Assembly (NCBI RefSeq): GCF_021245725.1
Contig: NZ_JAJGSX010000002.1
Span: 24,137-88,136, forward strand
DNA from: Pseudonocardia sp. TRM90224
GTDB lineage: Bacteria; Actinomycetota; Actinomycetes; Mycobacteriales; Pseudonocardiaceae
Direction of reading: 5' to 3'
Length of the DNA stretch: 64,000 bases
The notes below the pieces were generated by a model. It had not been told where the DNA came from, made no database searches, and saw only the letters and a program-made list of their open reading frames with translations. Below, in pieces: positions 33,485-42,230 of the stretch. Within the stretch, counting starts at the first letter, position 1, and every line of letters begins with the position of its first letter. The translations under genes were made by a program, and so were the position numbers.

Positions 33485-35080
33485 GTGATCGATGCCCTGA
33501 TCGCCCGGTTCGCCGCCCCCGACGCCTGCGCCGCCGAGCTGCTCTGCGACACGCACCCCGAGGAGACGGTGGCGTTCACCGTCGTCGAGCGCGACCTCTC
33601 CACCCGCAATGTGACGTTCGGCGAGCTGCGCAGGGAGAGTGCCCGGTTCGCCTCGGCGCTCACCGACCTCGGGATCGACCAGGGCGACGCGGTCGGCGTG
33701 CTGATGGGCAAGTCGGTCGAGCTCGTGGTGGCACTGCTCGGGATCTGGCGGCGCGGCGCCGTGCACGTGCCGCTGTTCACCGCGTTCGCCCGGCCGGCGA
33801 TCTCGCTGCGGCTGCTCGCCGCCGAGGCGAAGCTCGTCGTCGTCGACGCCGACCAGCGCGGCAAGCTGGCGGCAGGCGAAGGCATCCCGGCCGCGCCGTC
33901 GTGGCAGCTCGTCGTCGTCGGCGGTGAGCCGGGGCGCGGCGAGCACTCGTTCGACGCGCTGATGGCGGTCGCGGACGAGGACACGCAGGTCGCGACCGTC
34001 GGCGGCGACGGGCCGCTCGTGCTGCTCTTCACGTCGGGGACGACCGGCGACCCCAAGGGCGTCGCGGTGCCGCTGCGGGCAGTCGCGTCGTTCGTCGCCT
34101 ACCTGGAGCTCGGGCTCGACGTGCGCACCGACGACGTCTACTGGAACGCGGCCGACCCGGGGTGGGCGTACGGGCTGTACTACGCGATCATCGCGCCGCT
34201 CGCGGCCGGGCGGCGCAGCGTCCTGCTGCGTGCCGGGTTCTCCGCGCCGCTGACCTGGCAGGTACTGGAGCGGTTGCGCGTGACCAACCTCGCCGCCGCG
34301 CCCACCGTCTACCGGGCCCTCGCGGCGGACGCCGACGGGCCGCCGGCCGGGCTCGCGCTCCGCCGGGCGTCGAGTGCGGGCGAGCCGCTGACCCCCGACG
34401 TCGTGGAGTGGTCGGCGGGCGCGCTGGGCGTCGAGGTCCGCGACCACTACGGACAGACCGAGCACGGCATGGTGATCGCCAACGGCTGGGCCGACGAGGT
34501 GCGGGCCGACGTGCTGCCCGGCTCGATGGGCAGGACGCTGCCGGGATGGAGCACGGCCGTGCTCGCCGACGACTCCGACCAGCCTGCGCCGCCGGGCGTG
34601 CAGGGCCGGGTCGCGATCGACGTGCCGGGCAGCCCGCTGCTGTGGTTCGGCGGCTACGCGGGCGACCCGGAACGCACCGCCGCCAGATACACGGCGGACG
34701 GGCGCTGGTACCTGACCGGCGACGCCGGCAGCGTCGACGAGAACGGCTACTACTTCTTCTCGTCGCGCGACGACGACGTGATCATCATGGCCGGCTACCG
34801 GATCGGCCCGTTCGAGGTCGAGAGCGTGCTCGTGCAGCACGAGGCGGTCGCCGAGGCCGCCGTCGTCGGGATGCCGGACCCGTTGCGCGGTGAGGTGCTG
34901 GAGGCGTTCGTCGTCCTCAAGCCCGGCACGGACCCCGGCCCCGGCTTCGGCGAGGAGCTGCGTCAGCTCGTCAAGACCCGGTTCGCCGCGCACGCCTACC
35001 CGCGCACCGTGCACATCGTCGACAGCCTGCCGAAGACGCCGAGCGGCAAGGTCCAGCGCTACGTCCTGCGCGGCCGCTGA
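33485..35080 (+). CDS. Acyl-CoA synthetase (AMP-binding enzyme)
   Basis: A 531-aa adenylate-forming ligase, GTG 33485 directly after the GMC stop, so the two are cotranscribed. Motifs: LLFTSGTTGDPKG (about residues 181-193), YGQTEHGM (A5), YLTGDAG, VIIMAGYRIGPFEVES (A8), and PKTPSGKVQRYVLR with the catalytic Lys. The sequence is acetyl/medium-chain acyl-CoA synthetase-like (ADPGWAYGLYYAIIAPLAAG). Together with the GMC oxidase it suggests oxidation of an alcohol or aldehyde to an acid followed by activation to its CoA ester; this is inference. Confidence 0.92.
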   Translation: MIDALIARFAAPDACAAELLCDTHPEETVAFTVVERDLSTRNVTFGELRRESARFASALTDLGIDQGDAVGVLMGKSVELVVALLGIWRRGAVHVPLFTAFARPAISLRLLAAEAKLVVVDADQRGKLAAGEGIPAAPSWQLVVVGGEPGRGEHSFDALMAVADEDTQVATVGGDGPLVLLFTSGTTGDPKGVAVPLRAVASFVAYLELGLDVRTDDVYWNAADPGWAYGLYYAIIAPLAAGRRSVLLRAGFSAPLTWQVLERLRVTNLAAAPTVYRALAADADGPPAGLALRRASSAGEPLTPDVVEWSAGALGVEVRDHYGQTEHGMVIANGWADEVRADVLPGSMGRTLPGWSTAVLADDSDQPAPPGVQGRVAIDVPGSPLLWFGGYAGDPERTAARYTADGRWYLTGDAGSVDENGYYFFSSRDDDVIIMAGYRIGPFEVESVLVQHEAVAEAAVVGMPDPLRGEVLEAFVVLKPGTDPGPGFGEELRQLVKTRFAAHAYPRTVHIVDSLPKTPSGKVQRYVLRGR

Positions 35081-35149
35081 ACTTCCCCACCGTTTTGCCA
35101 ACTTGCAGGCCCTCCAGGGTGTGCAGGTTGGCAAAACGGTGGGCAACTT
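35080..35149. repeat. Long palindromic intergenic repeat, family A copy 4
   Basis: A 70-bp dyad, AACTTCCCCACCGTTTTG (35080-35097) to CAAAACGGTGGGCAACTT (35132-35149). The inner arms CCAACTTGCA / TGCAGGTTGG surround CCCTCCAGGG. Its first base is the last base of the ligase stop codon, and it separates convergent genes. Confidence 0.9.
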
Positions 35150-35182
35150 GCGGGGGCGGCCGCCGAACTCCCCGATCGGGGG

Positions 35183-35947
35183 CTACGCCGGGCGGACGGG
35201 GGTGTACACGACCCACTGCGACTTCAACGTGATGCCGAAGCGGTCTTTGAGCAGCGCGTACTCCTCGTCCGTGCCGACCACCCGGTCCGGCCGGCCGGTC
35301 TCGCTGAACACACCGTCGCGCAGCCCGATCCGCCCGCCGTCGACGGCGATCACGGCGCGGCGGGTGCGGGAGAAGTGCGACCCGGGGTCGGTCTCCTGGA
35401 ACCGGCAGCGCTCGGTGAACTCGGCCAGCTCCCGCGGCTGCGCCGTCCACGACCACTCGCGTTCCCACTGCCCGTCCTTGCCGCGTGTGGCGGTCCACCA
35501 CACCTCGCCGTCGTGCTCGACGCGGAAGTGCCCGTGCTCGCCCACCCGCAGCGGCACCGGCCGGTCCCACCGCGCCCCGTTCCCGATGTCGACGATCATC
35601 GGGCCGGCCTCGGTGCCGACGACCAGGCGCAAGTGCTCGAAGTCGGGCCCACGCCTGCCGTCGGCGTCGACGTCGAACGCCGAGACCAGCGTGACCTCGT
35701 AGTCCAGCTCGCGCAGCAGCTCCGCGAAGAGACCGTTGAGCTCGTAGCAGAACCCGCCGCGACCGCGCCGCACGACCTTGTCGAAGAGGTCGTCGACCGC
35801 CAACGACAGGGGCACCTTGAACACGATGTCGTAGTTCTCGAACGGGACGTTGCGGATGTGGGCGCGCATCAGCTCGGTGAGCGCGTCCACGGTCGGCGCG
35901 GCCGGTCGGGCGGCGTTGATCCGGGCGAGGTAGGCGTCGACGTCCAT
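35183..35947 (-). CDS. nat: Arylamine N-acetyltransferase
   Basis: A 254-aa NAT enzyme that transfers acetyl (or propionyl/malonyl) groups from CoA to arylamines and hydrazines. The catalytic triad is complete and in canonical positions: Cys67 (RGGFCYELN), His105 (FEHLRLVV) and Asp120 (MIVDIGNG). Start ATG 35947, three bases after the stop of the Nudix gene, so the pair forms an operon. Mycobacterial NATs act on isoniazid and in sterol-ring catabolism; neither can be assigned here. Confidence 0.95.
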   Translation of the reverse strand: MDVDAYLARINAARPAAPTVDALTELMRAHIRNVPFENYDIVFKVPLSLAVDDLFDKVVRRGRGGFCYELNGLFAELLRELDYEVTLVSAFDVDADGRRGPDFEHLRLVVGTEAGPMIVDIGNGARWDRPVPLRVGEHGHFRVEHDGEVWWTATRGKDGQWEREWSWTAQPRELAEFTERCRFQETDPGSHFSRTRRAVIAVDGGRIGLRDGVFSETGRPDRVVGTDEEYALLKDRFGITLKSQWVVYTPVRPA

Positions 35948-35950
35948 GCG

Positions 35951-36370
35951 TCACATCGTTGTTGTTGACCTCGGGTTCAGGTCAAGGAACCGGTGCAGCG
36001 GGGCGAACAGCTCGTCGTGCCGGGCGCGCAGCTCGTCCGGGGTCAGCCAGGCCAGATCCGTCGCCTTCTCCGGCTCCATTACCTGCGCCTCCCCCGTCAG
36101 CCGCTCGCAGCCGATGAAGAGCGTGACGTAGTGCCGCCCGATCTCGGGCATGGGATCGTCGGTGAAGCCGAGTCGCGACCGCGCGGCGACGATCAGCCCG
36201 GTCTCCTCGGCGACCTCGCGCACCGCCGTCTCCTCGGGCGACTCGCCGAACTCCTGGTGCCCGCCCGGCAGCCCCCACGTGCCGGCGCCGTGCGCGCCTG
36301 CTCTGCGGAGCACGAGGATCCGCTCGCCTTCGCGGACGACGGCCCCGACTCCGACCCGGACGTGTGCCAT
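35951..36370 (-). CDS. Nudix hydrolase
   Basis: A 139-aa Nudix protein (ATG 36370) of the MutT/NUDT15-like group: MAHVRVGVGAVVREGERILVLRRAG, then a complete Nudix box from GHQEFGESPEETAVREVAEETGL (about residues 37-59). It hydrolyses a nucleoside diphosphate derivative with divalent metal. It is transcribed ahead of nat. Its start codon nearly overlaps that of the divergent M3 peptidase, leaving no separate intergenic promoter. Confidence 0.93.
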   Translation of the reverse strand: MAHVRVGVGAVVREGERILVLRRAGAHGAGTWGLPGGHQEFGESPEETAVREVAEETGLIVAARSRLGFTDDPMPEIGRHYVTLFIGCERLTGEAQVMEPEKATDLAWLTPDELRARHDELFAPLHRFLDLNPRSTTTM

Positions 36371-36389
36371 GGGCCATATGCTCGCGCGG

Positions 36390-38411
36390 GTGACTGCCGA
36401 CCCGTTCATGGCCCCGAGCGCGCTGCCGTTCGCATTCCCCGACTTCGACGCCATCCGGGAGGAGCACTTCGCTCCCGCGTTCACCGCGGGCATGGCGGAG
36501 CAGCGCGCCGAGGTCGATGCGATCACGTCCCGGCGCGAGGCACCGACGTTCGAGAACACGATCGTCGCGCTGGAACGCTCCGGGCGGCGGCTGTCCAGGG
36601 TGTCGAGCGTGTTCTTCACGCTCGTCGGCTCGTGCAGCACACCCGGGATCCGGGCCGTCGAGGCCGAGGTTGCGCCGCAGCTCGCCGCGCATTCCGACGC
36701 GATCATGCTCGACCCCGCGCTGTTCGCCAGGATCGACGAGCTGCACGAGAAGCGCGCCGACCTCGACCTCGACCCGGAGTCGTTGCGGCTGCTGGAGCGA
36801 CGCCACCGCGACGCCGTCCGCGCCGGCGCGCTGCTCGGGCCCGCCGACCAGGAGCGGCTGCGGGAGCTGAACGCCGAGCTCTCCGCGCTCTCCACGGCCT
36901 TCGGCGCGAAGCTGCAGGCGGAGGCGAACGACGCCGCCGTGCACGTCGAGAACACCGCGCTGCTCGACGGGCTGGCCCCGGACGCCGTCTCGGCCGCCGC
37001 CCAGGCCGCGCAGGCAAGAGGGCTGCCCGGGCACCTGATCACGCTCGTGCTCCCGACGGCCCAGCCGGCGCTCGCCGCGCTGACCAACCGGGAGCTGCGG
37101 GAGCGGCTGCACACGGCGTCGGTCACCCGGGGTGCGCGCGGCAACGAGCACGACACGCGCGAGACCGTCCTGCGGATGGTGGCGCTGCGCGCGGAACGGG
37201 CCCGGCTGCTCGGGCACCCGCACCATGCGTCGTGGGTCGTCGAGATCGGCACGGCCGGGACCGTCGACGCCGTCGACGCGATGCTCGGCAAGCTCGCCCC
37301 GGTTGCGGCCGCCAACGCCCGCGCGGAGGCCGACGAGCTGGCCGAGGCGGCGGGACACCCGATCGAGCCGTGGGACCGCGCGCTCCACGCCGAACGGCTG
37401 CGTCGCGAGCGGTTCACCCTCGACGCCGACATGCTGCGGCCGTACCTCGAGCTCGAACGCGTCCTGCACGACGGGGTCTTCTTCGCCGCCGAGCGGCTCT
37501 ACGGGCTGTACTTCAACGAGCGCGACGACCTGACCTGCTACCACCCCGACGCGCGTGTCTTCGACGTGTTCCGTGAGGACGAGCACATCGGCCTGTTCGT
37601 CGCCGACTTCTACGCCCGCGACTCCAAGCGCGGCGGGGCGTGGATGAACTCGTTCGTCACGCAGTCGCACCTGCTCGGCACCCGGCCCGTCGTGCTGAAC
37701 ACGCTCAACATCCCGCGCCCCGCCGACGGCGAGCCGACCCTGCTCTCGATCGACTCCGTGCGGACGATCTTCCACGAGTTCGGCCACGCCCTGCACGGGC
37801 TGCTCTCCGAAGTCCGGTACCCCACGTTCGCCGGAACGGGTGTGCCGCGCGACTTCGTCGAGTTCCCGTCGCAGGTCAACGAGATGTGGCTGGAGCACCC
37901 GGAGGTGCTCAAGAACTACGCGCGCCACCACGTCACGGGGCAGCACCTGCCGGCGGAGCTGGTCGAGCGGCTCGCGGCGTCGCGGCGGTTCGGCGAGGGC
38001 TTCGCGACCACCGAGTACCTCGCCGCGTCCCTGCTCGACCAGGCGTGGCACCGCATCACGACGGACGACACCGTCACCGACGTGGAGCAGTTCGAGGCCG
38101 ACGCGATCGCGACGGCCGGCGTCGCGGTGCCGACGGCGCCGCCGCGATACCGGACGACGTACTTCAACCACGCCTTCGCCAGCAACTACTCGGCGAACTA
38201 CTACTCCTACATCTGGAGCGAGGTGCTCGACGCCGACACCGTCGAGTGGTTCACCAAGAACGGCGGCCTGACCAGGGCGAACGGGGAGACGTTCCGGCGT
38301 GAGCTGCTCTCCCGCGGTGGTTCGGTGGACCCGATGGAGGCCTACCGCGCGTTCCGCGGGCGCGACCCCGAGATCGGCCCGCTGCTGACCCGGCGCGGCC
38401 TCACCGGCTGA
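36390..38411 (+). CDS. dcp: M3-family metallopeptidase (peptidyl-dipeptidase Dcp-like)
   Basis: A 673-aa thimet-oligopeptidase-family zinc peptidase. The zinc motif HEFGH is at residues 462-466, with the third ligand region QVNEMWLEHPEV about 30 residues later. The end NHAFASNYSANYYSYIWSEVLDADTVEWF is highly typical of Dcp, which releases C-terminal dipeptides from oligopeptides in the cytoplasm. GTG 36390 (VTADPFMAPSALPF) matches family N-termini; ATG 36378 or 36369 would lengthen it by four or seven residues. Confidence 0.93.
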   Translation: MTADPFMAPSALPFAFPDFDAIREEHFAPAFTAGMAEQRAEVDAITSRREAPTFENTIVALERSGRRLSRVSSVFFTLVGSCSTPGIRAVEAEVAPQLAAHSDAIMLDPALFARIDELHEKRADLDLDPESLRLLERRHRDAVRAGALLGPADQERLRELNAELSALSTAFGAKLQAEANDAAVHVENTALLDGLAPDAVSAAAQAAQARGLPGHLITLVLPTAQPALAALTNRELRERLHTASVTRGARGNEHDTRETVLRMVALRAERARLLGHPHHASWVVEIGTAGTVDAVDAMLGKLAPVAAANARAEADELAEAAGHPIEPWDRALHAERLRRERFTLDADMLRPYLELERVLHDGVFFAAERLYGLYFNERDDLTCYHPDARVFDVFREDEHIGLFVADFYARDSKRGGAWMNSFVTQSHLLGTRPVVLNTLNIPRPADGEPTLLSIDSVRTIFHEFGHALHGLLSEVRYPTFAGTGVPRDFVEFPSQVNEMWLEHPEVLKNYARHHVTGQHLPAELVERLAASRRFGEGFATTEYLAASLLDQAWHRITTDDTVTDVEQFEADAIATAGVAVPTAPPRYRTTYFNHAFASNYSANYYSYIWSEVLDADTVEWFTKNGGLTRANGETFRRELLSRGGSVDPMEAYRAFRGRDPEIGPLLTRRGLTG

Positions 38412-38520
38412 CGCGGAGGCAATCCCGCGGTCTTCGACGACCCGGCCCGATATCCTCGGCCGGTGATCCTCTGAGCCCGCTTCCGCCGCACCCTTTCACC
38501 CACACCTCTCGGAGGTCCCC

Positions 38521-38775
38521 ATGTCATCGTCGAAGCGCCCCGAAACACCCGCCGACGCCCCCGCGAACGCCACCGCCGACACCACCGCGGAGTCCACTTC
38601 CGCCGAGGGCACCGGCGTCGAGGAGACGGCCGCCGAGCCCGAGGAGCCGTTGAACCGCGCCGCGCGCCGGGCGAAGGCGAAGAAGGCCGCGCCGTCGCAC
38701 GTCGGGCCACAGGCCGGCTTCCAGGGCCAGCAGGGCCGCGGGCCGCGCAGCCACACGAAGCGCCGAATCGGCTGA
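38521..38775 (+). CDS. Small conserved basic/acidic hypothetical protein
   Basis: An 84-aa protein with CGGAGG before the ATG. The first half is Ala/Thr/Glu-rich and disordered; the second half is strongly basic (LNRAARRAKAKKAAPSHVGPQAG and HTKRRIG). A disordered acidic head followed by NRAARRAK and a TKRR tail is a pattern I associate with short actinobacterial proteins of unknown role, probably nucleic-acid or ribosome associated. No domain is visible. Confidence 0.7.
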   Translation: MSSSKRPETPADAPANATADTTAESTSAEGTGVEETAAEPEEPLNRAARRAKAKKAAPSHVGPQAGFQGQQGRGPRSHTKRRIG

Positions 38776-38779
38776 CGGA

Positions 38780-39784
38780 ATGCCGGCCCGGGGCGGCACG
38801 TTCCCCGGGTTGATGTTCCCTTCGGTTCGCCTCTCGCTGCTCGACCGCTCACGCACGCGCGTCGGCGAACCCGACGCGGTCGCGTTGCGGCACACCGTCG
38901 ATCGCGCCGTCTTTGCCGAGGAGCTCGGCTACCACCGGTTCTGGGTGGCCGAGCACCACGCCGTGCCGGGTATCGCCAGCGGGAGCCCGCCGGTGCTGGT
39001 CGCGGCGGTCGCGGGACGCACGGAACGGATCAGGGTCGGTTCCGGCGGCGTGATGCTGCCCAACCACCAGCCGCTCGTCGTCGCGGAGCAGTTCGCGATG
39101 CTCGACGCGCTGTACCCGGGGCGGATCGACCTCGGCGTCGGCAGGTCGCTCGGCTTCACCCCTCCCGTGCGCGACGCGCTGCGGCGGGCGGCCGACCCCG
39201 ACACGTTCGTCGACGACCTCGAAGAGCTGCGCGCCTACCTGAACGGCACCGCCGCCGTGACCGCCCGCCCGAAGCTCGACCGCCCCGTCCCGGTGTTCGT
39301 GCTGGCCACCGGCCGCGGGCTGGCGGTTGCGGGCGATGCCGGGCTGCCGGTCGTCGTCGGCGGGCCGGTGCTCGACGGCCCCGAGATCGGCGACGCGCTC
39401 GCCGACTACCGCGCCCGGGCGACCGCGGCCGGCAGCACGCCGTACGTGGTGGTCTCGCGCGACGTGCTCATCGCCGAGTCCGTCGCCGCTGCCCGCGAGC
39501 TGGCGCTGCCGGAGGCCTGGGCGCTCGCCGCCGCGCGCACGACGGGGCAGTTCCCCGCGCTGGAGCCGGTCGACGTCGACCGGCCGCTCTCACCGCGGCA
39601 ACGCACGGTCGTCGAGGACGCCGTCGGCCGCACCGTCCACGGCGACCCTTCGACGGTCGCGGACGAGCTGCACGACCTCTTCGCCCGGACGGGAGCAGAC
39701 GAGCTGCTCGCCTCCACCTCGACGTTCGACATGGCCGCGCTCCGCGCCTCCGACACCCACCTCGCGACCCTCTTCCGGTCCTGA
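38780..39784 (+). CDS. LLM-class flavin-dependent oxidoreductase (MsnO8-like)
   Basis: A 334-aa luciferase-like enzyme: VRLSLLDRSRTRVGEPDAVALRHTVDRAVFAEELGYHRFWVAEHHAVPGIASGSPPVLVAAVAGRTERIRVGSGGVMLPNHQPLVVAEQFAMLDALYPGRIDLGVGRS is the complete N-terminal signature of the group that uses FMN or F420. Start ATG 38780; ATG 38813 gives a more family-like N-terminus and is a serious alternative. Substrate unknown. Its stop codon overlaps the first base of a family A palindrome. Confidence 0.92.
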   Translation: MPARGGTFPGLMFPSVRLSLLDRSRTRVGEPDAVALRHTVDRAVFAEELGYHRFWVAEHHAVPGIASGSPPVLVAAVAGRTERIRVGSGGVMLPNHQPLVVAEQFAMLDALYPGRIDLGVGRSLGFTPPVRDALRRAADPDTFVDDLEELRAYLNGTAAVTARPKLDRPVPVFVLATGRGLAVAGDAGLPVVVGGPVLDGPEIGDALADYRARATAAGSTPYVVVSRDVLIAESVAAARELALPEAWALAAARTTGQFPALEPVDVDRPLSPRQRTVVEDAVGRTVHGDPSTVADELHDLFARTGADELLASTSTFDMAALRASDTHLATLFRS

Positions 39785-39850
39785 CTTCCCCACCGTTTTG
39801 GGTGGATGCGCGCTGAATCGGCGCGCAAGTGCCCAAAACGGTGGGGAACT
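39784..39850. repeat. Long palindromic intergenic repeat, family A copy 5
   Basis: A 67-bp dyad, ACTTCCCCACCGTTTTG (39784-39800) to CAAAACGGTGGGGAACT (39834-39850). It is the same sub-type as copy 1 but in opposite orientation (GGTGGATGCGCGC then GCGCGCAAGTGCC). It lies between two tandem plus-strand genes, ending 19 bp before the next start. Confidence 0.9.
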
Positions 39851-39869
39851 CCTCGCCTACGGTTGCGGT

Positions 39870-40916
39870 GTGCGCGCTGTCGTGATCGAGGAGTTCGGGG
39901 TCGAGCCGGTGGTGCGGACGGTGCCGGAGCCGGTGCCCACCCCGGACGGCGTGGTGATCGCCGTCGAGGCCACCGGCGTCTGCCGCAGCGACTGGCACTC
40001 GCTGCAGGGCCACGACACGAGCGTCTCGCTGCCCCACGTCGCCGGGCACGAGCTCGCCGGCCGGATCGTCGAGCTGGGGTCGGCGGTGCACGGCTGGCAC
40101 GTCGGCGACCGGGTCACGGTGCCGTTCGTCTGCGCCTGCGGGCGGTGCGCCGAGTGCGCGGTGGGGATGCAGCAGATCTGCGACCGCCAGTTCCAGCCCG
40201 GTGCGACGCACTGGGGCTCGTTCGCCGAACGGGTCGCGATCGACATGGCGGAGATCAACCTCGTGCCGATCCCGGACGATCTGTCGGCCAGCAGCGCGGC
40301 CGCGCTGGGCTGCCGGTTCGCCACGGCGTTCCGCGCCGTGCTCCGCCAGGGCGACGTCCGCGCCGGCCAGTGGGTCGCTGTGCACGGGTGCGGCGGCGCG
40401 GGCATCTCCGCGGTCATGCTCGCGGCGGCGGCCGGCGCGAAGGTGATCGCTATCGACATCACCCGCGCCGCGCTGGATCTCGCCGTCGAGCTCGGCGCGA
40501 CCGCGACCGTGCACGGCCTCGATGTCCCCGATACCGCCGCCGCGGTCGTCGAGATCACCGGCGGCGGCGCGCACCTCTCCCTCGACTGCGTCGGGCTGCC
40601 CGCGACGTGCGCGGCGTCGGTGTCGTCGCTGCGCAAGCGCGGCACGCACGTCCAGGTCGGGCTGATGCCACCGCAGCAGGGCGTCGCGCCGATCCCGATG
40701 CACGAGGTGATCGCCCGCGAGCTGCGGATCGTGGGCACGCACGGCCTGCAGGCGCACGAGTACCCGCAGATGCTCCAGGTCGTCGAGCAGGCCGGTCTCG
40801 ATCTCGACCGGTTGATCGGGCGGCGGATCGGGCTCGACGACGTCCCGGCCGCGCTCATGGCCATGAACGCGCCGGTGCCGGCCCACGCCGGCGTGACGGT
40901 CGTCGAACTCGGCTAG
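39870..40916 (+). CDS. Zinc-dependent alcohol dehydrogenase
   Basis: A 348-aa MDR-superfamily enzyme from GTG 39870. The catalytic zinc ligands are Cys38 (TGVCRSDWH), His60 and Glu61 (AGHELAG). The structural zinc loop is CGRCAECAVGMQQIC (Cys90, 93, 96, 104). The NAD motif is VHGCGGAGISAVMLA. It oxidises an alcohol or reduces an aldehyde. The short leader and lack of a ribosome site suggest leaderless expression starting just after the family A repeat. Its stop TAG overlaps the slipin stop within a shared CTAG. Confidence 0.93.
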   Translation: MRAVVIEEFGVEPVVRTVPEPVPTPDGVVIAVEATGVCRSDWHSLQGHDTSVSLPHVAGHELAGRIVELGSAVHGWHVGDRVTVPFVCACGRCAECAVGMQQICDRQFQPGATHWGSFAERVAIDMAEINLVPIPDDLSASSAAALGCRFATAFRAVLRQGDVRAGQWVAVHGCGGAGISAVMLAAAAGAKVIAIDITRAALDLAVELGATATVHGLDVPDTAAAVVEITGGGAHLSLDCVGLPATCAASVSSLRKRGTHVQVGLMPPQQGVAPIPMHEVIARELRIVGTHGLQAHEYPQMLQVVEQAGLDLDRLIGRRIGLDDVPAALMAMNAPVPAHAGVTVVELG

Positions 40917-41767
40917 CCGAGCGTCGCCGGCTTGCCGTTGCCCTTCGGCTCGACCGCCGGCTGCTCGACCGCCGGCTGCTCGACGGCCTGGGCCTCCGTC
41001 TCCCGGATCACCCGCTCCGTGGAGGCCTCCAGGAAGCGCAGCAGCTCGACGGGGAACGGCAGCACGAGCGTCGAGTTCTTCTCCGCCGCGACCTGCACGA
41101 CCGTTTCCAGCAGGCGCAGCTGCAGCGCGGCGGGGTGCTGCGACATCGCCGCAGCCGCCTGCGCGAGCTTCTCCGAGGCCTGCAGCTCGCCGTCGGCGCT
41201 GATCACGCGCGCCCGCCGCTCACGCTCCGCCTCCGCCTGCCGCGACATCGAGCGCTTCATGCCCTCCGGCAGCGCGACGTCCTTGATCTCCACCCGGTCG
41301 ATGTGGACTCCCCAGCCCAGGGCCGGGCTGTCGATGAGCAGCTCCAGGCCCTCGTTGAGGTGCTCGCGGTTGGAAAGCAGGTCGTCGAGGTCGCTCTTGC
41401 CGATGATGGAGCGCAAGGACGTCTGCGCGACCTGCCCGATCGCGGAGGTGTAGTCCTGCACGTCGACGATCGCGCAGACGGGGTCGACGACCTTGAAGTA
41501 GACGACGGCGTCGACCCGCACGGTCACGTTGTCGCGGGTGATGCCGTCCTGGCTCGGCACCGGCATCGTCACGATCTGCATGTTGACCTTGCGGATGCGA
41601 TCGACGCCCGGGTTGATGCGGGTGAGCCCCGGTTCGCGCACGGCCGGCTGGACCTTCCCGAACCGGAAGACGACCCCGCGCTCGAACTGCCGCACCACCT
41701 TGAAACCGGCGAGGAACCAGAGCCCGCCCGCGCCGGCGAAACCCAGCAGGACCTCCAGAAGACCCAT
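40913..41767 (-). CDS. Slipin / SPFH (band 7) membrane protein
   Basis: A 284-aa protein from ATG 41767. One N-terminal membrane segment (LLEVLLGFAGAGGLWFLAGF) precedes a full band 7 domain (about residues 25-200; VVRQFERGVVFRFGKV, DAVVYFKVVDP, TSLRSIIGKSDLDDLLSNRE, GVHIDRVEIKDVALPEGMKRSMSRQAEAERERRARVI). The C-terminus repeats AVEQP three times. SPFH proteins form oligomeric scaffolds in membrane microdomains. The usual partner NfeD protease is not adjacent. Confidence 0.94.
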   Translation of the reverse strand: MGLLEVLLGFAGAGGLWFLAGFKVVRQFERGVVFRFGKVQPAVREPGLTRINPGVDRIRKVNMQIVTMPVPSQDGITRDNVTVRVDAVVYFKVVDPVCAIVDVQDYTSAIGQVAQTSLRSIIGKSDLDDLLSNREHLNEGLELLIDSPALGWGVHIDRVEIKDVALPEGMKRSMSRQAEAERERRARVISADGELQASEKLAQAAAAMSQHPAALQLRLLETVVQVAAEKNSTLVLPFPVELLRFLEASTERVIRETEAQAVEQPAVEQPAVEPKGNGKPATLG

Positions 41768-41890
41768 GGCGCACCCCCGTGCCCTTCCGGGGCACGGCCC
41801 GGACCCGGGCACCGTCAACGGTAGGCCGATGGACGGTGAGTTGCCAGAGGTGCACAGCGGGTCGTCAGCCGAGAAAGTGCGCGGAAACGA

Positions 41891-41927
41891 CTCGTCCCGC
41901 CCGGTGGGGAGCGCCGGGCGGGACGAG
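41891..41927. terminator. Strong hairpin, probable terminator of the small minus-strand gene
   Basis: A perfect 14-bp stem, CTCGTCCCGCCCGG (41891-41904) and CCGGGCGGGACGAG (41914-41927), with a 9-nt loop. It sits 16 bp beyond the stop of the small gene at 41944-42135 and upstream of the slipin promoter. Confidence 0.65.
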
Positions 41928-41943
41928 GGGTGCTGCGCAGTGA

Positions 41944-42135
41944 TCAGGTCAAGGGCTGCGGTTCCGTTACATCCGGCTCGCGCAGCGTCGGCGGGAACCT
42001 TAGAGAGAGACGCGCCGTGTGATCGTCAACCTGAGAGCTACTTACGCGTAGGCGCGCCGACAGGTCGTTCATGCGCGCCGGATTGCACTCCATCGGGCCT
42101 GGCGGCGAGCCCGTGTACTCCGTTCGGCCCAACAT
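41944..42135 (-). CDS. Small hypothetical protein
   Basis: A possible 63-aa protein from ATG 42135 (GAGAG and GGAG upstream) ending just before a strong hairpin. That arrangement is the main reason to believe it is a gene. The sequence (MECNPARMNDLSARLRVSSSQVDDHTARLSLRFPPTLREPDVTEPQPLT after the first residues) has no recognised domain or signal peptide. The start could be any of several internal Met codons. The region from 41768 to 42230 is otherwise non-coding. Confidence 0.4.
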   Translation of the reverse strand: MLGRTEYTGSPPGPMECNPARMNDLSARLRVSSSQVDDHTARLSLRFPPTLREPDVTEPQPLT

Positions 42136-42230
42136 CACTCTCAGCTCCGGGTATCCGCCTTCACTCGGCCGGGTGTGTTCGCTCCGTTAGCCGATTGTTA
42201 TCGGACGCCCGACACGAGAGAGTGGGCGGG

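Noticed and set aside
35982..38171. 729-codon minus-strand frame opposite the M3 peptidase
   Set aside because: Low-complexity shadow of the Dcp gene, which has the HEFGH motif on the plus strand.
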